64,000 nucleotides of DNA from Komagataeibacter xylinus. GTDB lineage: Bacteria; Pseudomonadota; Alphaproteobacteria; Acetobacterales; Acetobacteraceae. A program made the position numbers and the translations under genes. The notes under the pieces were generated by a model that did no database searches, had not been told where the DNA came from, and saw only the letters and a list, made by a program, of their open reading frames with translations. Positions within the stretch are counted from its first letter, which is position 1. The number at the start of each line of letters is the position of its first letter. Positions 58,086 to 64,000 of the stretch are shown here, piece by piece. Location of the stretch: positions 248,001-312,000 of the forward strand of contig NZ_JARWSK010000002.1 of NCBI RefSeq assembly GCF_031081985.1. Direction: 5' to 3'.

Positions 58086-58484
58086 ATGCACTCTCTCCTC
58101 CGCGCCGATACGCTTGATACGTGCGTCCTGACACGCAGCCAGTACAGCATCATCATGGACCTGAAGGAAATTGACGGCCTGCGCGGCATATGGGAGCGCA
58201 TGGGCCGCGTACGCGCCAACCCCGCCGCGAACCTGCCCGATCTGTGGCTTGAAGTTGAAACCATGGAGTACATGGCCGAGGGCCTGCTGTTATACTGCCC
58301 CATGGCAACCGACCCGGACGGCACCACCACATTCGACCTTGATAACGTGCTGATGATCCTTGGGCGCTATGAGGATGTCACCACCATTCCCGGCTGGCTT
58401 GCGCCCGAACGCACGCTGTACCGCATTGACGCCAGCAGGTTGCTGCCAGATGAAGTCGAGCTTGACCCGGTTGAATACGACTGA
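58086..58484 (+). CDS. hypothetical protein
   Basis: 132 residues from ATG 58086, with AGGAAAGG 4-5 nt upstream. Soluble and acidic, no signal or TM. Contains YSIIMDLKEIDGLRGIWERM, LEVETMEYMAEGLLLYCPMA and a C-terminal LMILGRYEDVTTIPGWLAPE. I do not recognise a family. Composition and codon use match the surrounding genome, so it looks native. Followed by a repeat fragment and trpF in convergent orientation. Confidence 0.7.
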   Translation: MHSLLRADTLDTCVLTRSQYSIIMDLKEIDGLRGIWERMGRVRANPAANLPDLWLEVETMEYMAEGLLLYCPMATDPDGTTTFDLDNVLMILGRYEDVTTIPGWLAPERTLYRIDASRLLPDEVELDPVEYD

Positions 58485-58501
58485 ATACTTCAGAACGGAT
58501 C

Positions 58502-58536
58502 AAAGTTTCTGGTAAAGCCTTTTGCCCAAAAGCGTC
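58502..58536. repeat. fragment of palindromic gene-end repeat
   Basis: AAAGTTTCTGGTAAAGCC then TTTTGCCCAAAAGCGTC: outer arm plus a decayed second hairpin, lying between the convergent ends of the 58086 gene and trpF. Confidence 0.5.
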
Positions 58537-59162
58537 TACAGGCTGCGGGCCGCCTGCACGAACGCTTCAATCAATGCAGGCGACTTGATGCCGGGGGCGG
58601 TTTCCACCCCGGATGAGACATCCACCGCCCGCGCCCCGCTGCGCATCACGGCCGCGCGCACGTTATCGGGCCGTAGGCCACCGGCCAGCATCCACGGCAC
58701 CGGTGCCTGCCAGCCCTCGGTCAGGCTCCAGTCAAAGGCCTGTGCATTGCCGCCGGGGCGCTGTGCGCCTGCGGGCGGGCGGGATTCAATCACCAGCCCA
58801 TCTACAGTACAGTTTTGCGGCAGGTCGGCGCGTGCGGCAATACCGGCGGCCAGCCACACCTTCACGCCAAAGCGCGCGCGGATGGCGGCGGCACGGGCGG
58901 GGGTGTCATAGATCTGCAACCCATCCAGCGTGACAGTGTCCAGCACGTGACGGATCTCGTCATCCGTCGGGCGGACGAACAGGCCGATGGCGCGCGGGCC
59001 ATCAGGCGGCAGGTGGCGCACCAGCGGGGCGGCCTGCGCGGCCGTGACATGACGGGGCGAACGGCTGAAAAACACGAACCCCACCCAGTCGGCCCCGGCA
59101 GCACTGGTGGCCTCCAGCCCTGCCCCGTCACGGATGCCGCATATCTTGACCCTGACTGTCAT
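58536..59162 (-). CDS. trpF: phosphoribosylanthranilate isomerase
   Basis: 208 residues, TIM barrel. Third step of tryptophan synthesis. VKICGIRDGAGLEATSAAGADWVGFVFFSRSPRHV with the catalytic Cys and later Asp (LAGGLRPDNV, AVDVSSGVETAPGIKS phosphate loops). Downstream of pyrF with a full palindromic repeat between them. trpB/trpA, usually next in line, are not seen here. Confidence 0.96.
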   Translation of the reverse strand: MTVRVKICGIRDGAGLEATSAAGADWVGFVFFSRSPRHVTAAQAAPLVRHLPPDGPRAIGLFVRPTDDEIRHVLDTVTLDGLQIYDTPARAAAIRARFGVKVWLAAGIAARADLPQNCTVDGLVIESRPPAGAQRPGGNAQAFDWSLTEGWQAPVPWMLAGGLRPDNVRAAVMRSGARAVDVSSGVETAPGIKSPALIEAFVQAARSL

Positions 59163-59189
59163 GATGTTTCCGCCGCTACTTTAAGGTTC

Positions 59190-59270
59190 AAAAGTTTCTG
59201 GGTGCCGCCTTTTTTCAAAAAGGCGGCGTTCTTTCAAAGCTTTTTGAAAAAAGCTTCATCAAAAACCTTT
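59190..59270. repeat. palindromic gene-end repeat, copy 7
   Basis: Full copy, nearly ideal: AAAGTTTCTGGGT, GCCGCC-T6-CAAAAA-GGCGGC, AAGC-T5-G-A6-GCTT, CATCAAAAACCTTT. It lies between pyrF and trpF, which are in the same orientation, so it may attenuate or split that transcript. Confidence 0.88.
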
Positions 59271-59271
59271 T

Positions 59272-59991
59272 TCAGGAAAGCGCCGTTTTCAGTTCGGCAG
59301 CAATCGCAGCAGCCGCAGCGGCGGGGTCAGCAGCACGAGTAATGGGGCGGCCCACCACGATCCAGTCAGCCCCGGCAGCACTGGCCTGTGCGGGGGTCAT
59401 GACCCGCTTCTGGTCACCCAAAGCGCTGCCTGCCGGGCGGATGCCAGGCACCACCAGCACCGGTTTATCACCAAGCGCTGCCCGCAGCGGCGCGATCTCG
59501 TGCGAGGAACAGACCAGCCCATCCGCCCCGGAGTCCATGGCCAGCGCGCCAAGGCGCAGCACCTGCGCCACCACGCTGCCTTCCACCCCGGTCTCGTGCA
59601 GGGCGGCTTCATCCATGCTGGTCAGCACGGTCACAGCCAGCAGCAGCGGGCGGGCATCTGCGGGAAAGGTCTCGTCAATCGCCTTGCGGGCGGCAGCAAT
59701 CATGGCGCGGCCACCGCTGGCATGGATGGTCAGCATGGCAGGCCGGAGTGCAGCAAGGCTACCAATGGCCGAGGCCACGGTGTTGGGAATGTCGTGCAGT
59801 TTCAGGTCAAGAAAAAGCGGGCTGTCGCCTGCCGCCTCGCGCACCGCATCGAGCCCGCAGGCATAGGTGAACTCAAGCCCCAGCTTGACCATGCAGGCAG
59901 GCCCCGCCACCTGTTCGCGCCAGCTTACGGCCTGCGCGGTGTCCTTGGTGTCGAGGGCAACGATAAGGCGGGTGGACCGTCCATGGCTCAT
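59272..59991 (-). CDS. pyrF: orotidine 5'-phosphate decarboxylase
   Basis: 239 residues from ATG 59991 with GGAG 8 nt upstream; the longer open frame overlaps lapA. Last step of UMP synthesis. RLIVALDTKD start, catalytic LFLDLKLHDIPNTVASAIG (Asp-Lys-x2-Asp array) and the C-terminal VVPGIRP and ADWIVVGRPIT phosphate loop. lapA-pyrF-trpF order is usual for alphaproteobacteria. Confidence 0.96.
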   Translation of the reverse strand: MSHGRSTRLIVALDTKDTAQAVSWREQVAGPACMVKLGLEFTYACGLDAVREAAGDSPLFLDLKLHDIPNTVASAIGSLAALRPAMLTIHASGGRAMIAAARKAIDETFPADARPLLLAVTVLTSMDEAALHETGVEGSVVAQVLRLGALAMDSGADGLVCSSHEIAPLRAALGDKPVLVVPGIRPAGSALGDQKRVMTPAQASAAGADWIVVGRPITRAADPAAAAAAIAAELKTALS

Positions 59992-60031
59992 TGGCGGCGC
60001 TCCAGTGGCAGAAATGGCGGGTTGGTCAGGA

Positions 60032-60454
60032 TCAGGAATGCTCGGGCGGCTTGGGCAGTTGCGGGGCCGCCTCAGCGGTTGGGGCCACCTCGGGCGCAGG
60101 CGGCGTCTCGACCGGCTGGGGCGCGGCATAGGCCTTGAGCATGGGGGAATTGGCCGGGGCCGATGTCAGGCCCGGCGGGCGGGTCGGCGCATCGGTATCA
60201 GGCAGGCTGGCGCGCAGGGTGCGCAGTTCCTGTTCGGCGCGGCGCGCGCGGCGGATCTGGCGCAGCACCACGATCCAGACACTGGCCGAGCCGGTGGCAT
60301 AGAACAGGGCGGCCACCAGCAATGCCAGCACGCCGGGCGATGACGTCCATTTCCACTGCAGCCATGACAGTTCCACCGGCGCCTGGTTGCAGGCCGCGAA
60401 AATGATGAGTGCCACGGTCACGGGCAGGGTAATGAAAAGACGTATCATGATCAT
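60032..60454 (-). CDS. LapA-domain (DUF1049) membrane protein
   Basis: 140 residues. Two TMs (about 4-22 and 41-63) with the LapA-type WLQWKWTSSPGVLALLVAALFYATG turn between them, a short basic coiled stretch (RQIRRARRAEQELRTLRASL) and a Pro/Ala-rich tail. In E. coli LapA works with LapB in LPS assembly control. Here it precedes pyrF, a conserved alphaproteobacterial arrangement. Confidence 0.82.
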   Translation of the reverse strand: MIMIRLFITLPVTVALIIFAACNQAPVELSWLQWKWTSSPGVLALLVAALFYATGSASVWIVVLRQIRRARRAEQELRTLRASLPDTDAPTRPPGLTSAPANSPMLKAYAAPQPVETPPAPEVAPTAEAAPQLPKPPEHS

Positions 60455-60569
60455 GTTTCCCTACCCCCAACAACCAGTGCCTGCAAGAAAATCAATTCAT
60501 GCGGCGCTGCCTTGATCGGGCGGCACGGGCATGGTTGCCTGTAGCACACAGGGCGCAGGGAGCGAGGCA

Positions 60570-60857
60570 ATGGGCAAGGTTGTCGTTTTTCGCAACGCGG
60601 CGCGGCGTGATGAATCCTGGGCGGTTGAAGCCCGCACCGGGCGCAAGACGTGCATCGCCAGCATCTATGCCACGCGCGCCGCGGCCGAGGCCGATTGCGC
60701 GTGGCGCAACAGCCAGGTTGCGGCCTATCGTACCTTCCTTGAGCGCAACGCGGTGGCGGTGCCGCAATACAGCATCCGCCCCTATCGCCGTGCCGACCTG
60801 CCGCGTGCGTGGCGGCCCCTGCCCGCGCTGGGCTTCCTGCATGGGCAATTCCACTAA
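60570..60857 (+). CDS. small hypothetical protein
   Basis: 95 residues from ATG 60570 (an ATG at 60531 gives 13 more). Basic, soluble; VVVFRNAARRDESWAVEART, IYATRAAAEADCAWRNSQVA and a Pro/Arg C-terminus. No recognised family. Divergent from lapA and closed by a full palindromic repeat, which fits a real transcription unit. Confidence 0.55.
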   Translation: MGKVVVFRNAARRDESWAVEARTGRKTCIASIYATRAAAEADCAWRNSQVAAYRTFLERNAVAVPQYSIRPYRRADLPRAWRPLPALGFLHGQFH

Positions 60858-60876
60858 TTAATTGATTAAAAATAGT

Positions 60877-60957
60877 AAAAGTTTTTGGGTGTCCCCTTTT
60901 TTCAAGAAGGCGACGTTCTTTTGAAGCTTTTTGAAAAAAGCTTCACCAAAAACTTCT
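60877..60957. repeat. palindromic gene-end repeat, copy 8
   Basis: AAAAGTTTTTGGGT, GTCCCC-T6-CAAGAAGGCGAC first hairpin with several mismatches, GAAGC-T5-G-A6-GCTTC hairpin, CACCAAAAACTT. 20 nt past the small hypothetical gene; the preceding ATTGATTAAA echoes the MITE spacer. Confidence 0.85.
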
Positions 60958-61066
60958 TCAGGTTTTTTCCCTGCCCCCGGCCTTCGCTCACCCACCGTGG
61001 GGTATGGTATAAAGCACGGTCAGGCCCAGACCCGGCCACAAGCCGATTGCAGCAAACGGAGATTTC

Positions 61067-62473
61067 ATGACCGCGACCGCCTCCCCCCTTTCTCCCGTTC
61101 TGGAACAGGCGGACCGCACGCTCGATGCGGCCCTTGAGCGGCTTTTTGCCTTCCTGCGCATTCCCAGCATTTCCACCCAGCCCGAACATGCCGATGACTG
61201 CCGCCGTGCGGCGCAATGGCTGCGTGATGAACTCGATGGCCTCGGCTTTGACGTGACCCTGCACGAAACGCCCGGCCACCCCATCCTTGTCGCCCATGAC
61301 CGCACGCCGCCCGCAGGCCCGCATGTGCTGTTCTATGGCCATTACGACGTGCAGCCCGTCGACCCGCTGGAACTGTGGGAAAGCGGACCGTTCGAACCCA
61401 AGCTGGTCACGGCGAAAGACGGCACGAAGCGCATCGTCGCCCGGGGGGCTTCGGATGACAAAGGCCAGGTCATGACCTTTATCGAGGCCATCCGCGCCAT
61501 TCGCGCAACAGGCGGGCAGATGCCGGTGCGCATCTCGCTGCTGATCGAGGGCGAGGAAGAATGTGGCGGCCCCAGCCTGCTGCCCTTCATGGAAACGCAC
61601 CGCGAGGAACTGCGCGCCGATATTGGCCTGATCTGCGATACCGCAATGCTGCCCGGCGTGCCCGCCATCACCACCACGCTGCGCGGCATGCTTGGCGAGG
61701 AGGTGCATCTGCGCTGCGCCTCGCGCGACCTGCATTCCGGCATTTACGGCAATGCCGCGCGCAACCCCGCCGAGGTACTGTGCCAGGTCCTGTCCTCCAT
61801 CCGTGATGAGGCGACGGGCCGGGTCACGCTGCCCGGCTTTTATGCGGGCGTGCAGGACCCCACGCCCGAACTGCGCGCGCGCTGGCGCGAGATTGCGCCC
61901 GATGACGCAACCTTTCTGGGCGAGGTCGGGCTTTCATGCCCGGCGGGGGAAAAAGGCTACACCGCCATCGAGCAGACATGGTGCAGGCCGAGCTTCGAGA
62001 TCAATGGCATTTCCAGCGGTTATGCTGGCGCAGGCTTCAAGACCGTGCTGCCCGGCGAGGCCGTGGCCAAGGTGTCGTTCCGGCTCGTCGCCGGGCAGGA
62101 CCCGGTGCATATCCGCCAGGCTTTCTGCAGTCATGTGCGCAACATGGTGCCCGAGGACTGCACGGTCACGTTTACGCCCTGCGGGGGATCGGTAGCCAGC
62201 GCCCTGCCCGATGATGCCTTTGGCCTGCAACCCGCCCTCGACGCGCTGGGTGCTGAGTGGAACACCCCTGCGGTGACCATCGGCTGTGGCGGCTCGATCC
62301 CGGTGGCTGCTGACATGCAGCGCGTGCTGGGCATGCCCGCCCTGCTGGTGGGCTTTGCGCTTGATGATGACCGCGCCCATTCCCCCAACGAGAAATACGA
62401 CCTGACCTCCTTCCACAAGGGCATGCGCTCATGGATCCGCATCCTGCACGCCATGCCCGCGACCGATGCCTGA
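61067..62473 (+). CDS. M20-family metallopeptidase (dipeptidase-type)
   Basis: 468 residues with GGAG before the ATG. Zinc site: [11 protein letters not shown] (first His), GASDDKG (bridging Asp), EGEEECGG (catalytic Glu and ligand Glu), DTAMLPG and the final His in [12 protein letters not shown]. Dimerisation lid between about 190 and 330. Length and motifs match the CNDP/DapE-ArgE-like dipeptidase subgroup; the substrate is unknown. Its last 8 nt overlap pdxA. Confidence 0.9.
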   Translation: MTATASPLSPVLEQADRTLDAALERLFAFLRIPSISTQPEHADDCRRAAQWLRDELDGLGFDVTLHETPGHPILVAHDRTPPAGPHVLFYGHYDVQPVDPLELWESGPFEPKLVTAKDGTKRIVARGASDDKGQVMTFIEAIRAIRATGGQMPVRISLLIEGEEECGGPSLLPFMETHREELRADIGLICDTAMLPGVPAITTTLRGMLGEEVHLRCASRDLHSGIYGNAARNPAEVLCQVLSSIRDEATGRVTLPGFYAGVQDPTPELRARWREIAPDDATFLGEVGLSCPAGEKGYTAIEQTWCRPSFEINGISSGYAGAGFKTVLPGEAVAKVSFRLVAGQDPVHIRQAFCSHVRNMVPEDCTVTFTPCGGSVASALPDDAFGLQPALDALGAEWNTPAVTIGCGGSIPVAADMQRVLGMPALLVGFALDDDRAHSPNEKYDLTSFHKGMRSWIRILHAMPATDA

Positions 62474-63455
62474 GCCCATGCCCCCCCTTGCCCTGACCAT
62501 GGGCGACCCCGCCGGGATCGGGCCGGAAATCACCGCAGGCGCCTGGCGGGCCATGCGGGCCGGCGCCACGACCTTTGCCGTGATTGGCGATGCGGCCCTG
62601 ATCGCCCGCTCCGGTGTGACAGTGCGCGAGATTGGCAGCATTGGCGAGGCTGCGGGCGTGTTTGCCGATGCCGTGCCGGTGCTGCCGGTCACGCTGGCCG
62701 CCCCTGCCGTGGCGGGCCAGCCGGACAGCCGCAACGCTGATGCCATCACCACCTCCATCGCGCGCGCGGTGGAACTCGCCCGCCACGGGCACGCGGCGGG
62801 TGTGGTGACAAACCCCATCAGCAAGATCGTGCTGAAAAAGGCGGGGTTCGCCTATCCCGGCCATACCGAATACCTTGCCGCCCTGTGCAACGTGCCGGGG
62901 CGCGAGGTGATGATGCTCGCCTGCCCGGAACTGCGCGTGGTGCCCATTACCATCCATGTCAGCCTGCGCTGCGCGCTTGATGAACTCACCACCGAAGGCA
63001 TCATCGCCGCCACCCGCACCACCCATGCGGCATTGATGCGTGATTTTGGCATTGCCCGCCCACGCATCGCCATGGCCGGGCTGAACCCGCATGCGGGCGA
63101 AGGCGGCACCATGGGCACGGAAGAACAGACCATCATCATCCCCGCCATGGAGGCGCTGCGCGCGCACGGCATGGATGTAAGCGGCCCGTGGCCACCGGAT
63201 ACGATGTTCACGCCCCCCGCCCGCGCGCGCTATGACGTGGCGATGTGCATGTATCACGATCAGGCGCTGATCCCGCTCAAGACCATCGACATGACGCAGG
63301 GGGTCAACACCACGCTGGGGCTGCCGATCATCCGCACATCGCCCGATCACGGCACCGCCTTCGATATTGCAGGCCAGGGCACGGCTGACCCCTCCAGCCT
63401 TGTCGCGGCATTGCGCATGGCCATGCAGATGGCTGAATACAGGAACAGGTCATGA
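62466..63455 (+). CDS. pdxA: 4-hydroxythreonine-4-phosphate dehydrogenase
   Basis: 329 residues. NAD-dependent oxidation of 4-phosphohydroxy-L-threonine in vitamin B6 synthesis. [16 protein letters not shown] start, [13 protein letters not shown], metal-binding His in [27 protein letters not shown] and [12 protein letters not shown]. Overlaps pdxJ by 4 nt, so both pyridoxal-phosphate ring-forming enzymes are made together. Confidence 0.97.
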   Translation: MPEPMPPLALTMGDPAGIGPEITAGAWRAMRAGATTFAVIGDAALIARSGVTVREIGSIGEAAGVFADAVPVLPVTLAAPAVAGQPDSRNADAITTSIARAVELARHGHAAGVVTNPISKIVLKKAGFAYPGHTEYLAALCNVPGREVMMLACPELRVVPITIHVSLRCALDELTTEGIIAATRTTHAALMRDFGIARPRIAMAGLNPHAGEGGTMGTEEQTIIIPAMEALRAHGMDVSGPWPPDTMFTPPARARYDVAMCMYHDQALIPLKTIDMTQGVNTTLGLPIIRTSPDHGTAFDIAGQGTADPSSLVAALRMAMQMAEYRNRS

Positions 63456-64000
63456 GCGCATCTTCTCCCGCCGCCATCCGGCTGGGCGTGAACATCGATC
63501 ACGTCGCCACCGTGCGCAACGCGCGCGGCGGCACGCATCCCGACCCGGTCAAGGCCGCCCTGCTGGCCCAGAAATCAGGCGCTGATGGCATTACCGCCCA
63601 CCTGCGCGAGGACCGCCGCCACATCCGCGATGCCGACCTCGAGCGCCTGCGCGCGGAACTGGCCATTCCCCTGAACATGGAAATGGCCGCGACCGAAGAA
63701 ATGACTGCCATCGCCACCCGCCTGCGCCCGCATGCCTGCTGCCTCGTGCCCGAGCGGCGGCAGGAAGTCACGACCGAGGGCGGGCTGGACGTAATGGGGC
63801 AGGCCGAGACGCTGGCCCCGCGCATTTCACGGCTCAATGACGCAGGCATCCGCGTCTCGCTGTTCATCGACCCTGATGCCGCGCAGATTGAAACCGCGGC
63901 AAAGCTGGGTGCTGCCGTGGTGGAACTGCATACCGGCGCCTATGCCGATGCGCCCGATACGGCTGCCCGCGCGGTGGAACTCGGCCGCCTGACCATAGGC
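63452..64000 (+). CDS. pdxJ: pyridoxine 5'-phosphate synthase, cut by window end
   Basis: 183 codons visible, no stop before the edge (family about 240-250). Condenses 1-deoxyxylulose 5-phosphate with the PdxA product. [58 protein letters not shown] and [12 protein letters not shown] are the usual phosphate and active-site segments. Coupled to pdxA. Confidence 0.96.
   Translation, partial: MSASSPAAIRLGVNIDHVATVRNARGGTHPDPVKAALLAQKSGADGITAHLREDRRHIRDADLERLRAELAIPLNMEMAATEEMTAIATRLRPHACCLVPERRQEVTTEGGLDVMGQAETLAPRISRLNDAGIRVSLFIDPDAAQIETAAKLGAAVVELHTGAYADAPDTAARAVELGRLTIG

Overview
The window reads as chromosomal DNA of a high-GC alphaproteobacterium, most likely an acetic acid bacterium (Acetobacteraceae, Komagataeibacter/Gluconacetobacter-like). 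The pointers are gene order and family mix: Fur/Mur-type regulator with OlsB and Lnt, a MucR-type regulator, the YlxR-YlxQ fusion between nusA and infB, lapA-pyrF-trpF, and hrcA divergent from rph-rdgB. The genus is inference, since no rRNA or other marker is present. Almost everything is core chromosome. I saw no tRNA, rRNA, CRISPR array, phage gene or intact transposase.

Layout. 1-5.7 kb: a mostly minus-strand block of small housekeeping genes (lnt partial, olsB, fur, mucR, rimI, tsaB, a RutE-type nitroreductase, nfu) with a plus-strand TusA-like gene. 5.8-10.9 kb: a two-component system, then a cell-envelope cluster (short TonB-like protein, ExbB, periplasmic TPR protein). 11-20 kb: prfB with a programmed +1 frameshift, PBP1A, an aldo/keto reductase, hrcA divergent from rph-rdgB, and a nitronate-monooxygenase-like protein. 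20-32 kb: the translation/RNA block in minus orientation (rimP-nusA-ylxRQ-infB-rbfA, then truB-rpsO-pnp). About 2.1 kb holding an orphan MCE protein, an AT-rich orphan gene and a MITE-like element separates rbfA from truB.

32-35 kb: the most unusual locus, three plus-strand genes encoding a bitopic membrane protein, a membrane-anchored single-ring Clp/ClpB-D2-like AAA+ ATPase with an intact GYVG pore loop, and a second membrane-anchored protein. I recognise no described system with this composition. 35-46.5 kb: LysR regulator, acnA, ccmAB, CopC-like protein, ornithine decarboxylase, YihY, RlpA, aroQ-accB-accC. 46.6-53 kb: FUSC transporter, apt, Bcr/CflA transporter, TVP38 protein, ctaA. 53-64 kb: two secreted Gly/Trp-rich proteins, hemH, mutY divergent from a DciA/DUF721 protein, an orphan gene, trpF, pyrF, lapA, an M20 peptidase, and pdxA-pdxJ (partial).

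A second theme is a dispersed palindromic repeat of about 80 bp: two T/A-looped hairpins enclosed by an outer inverted repeat. At least eight full or near-full copies and five fragments lie in this 64 kb, nearly always just 3' of stop codons. One copy sits inside a 152-bp element with terminal inverted repeats, which suggests the family is a MITE that came to serve as gene-end structures. Start codons are stated where chosen; they rest on Shine-Dalgarno-like sequences and family lengths, not on searches.
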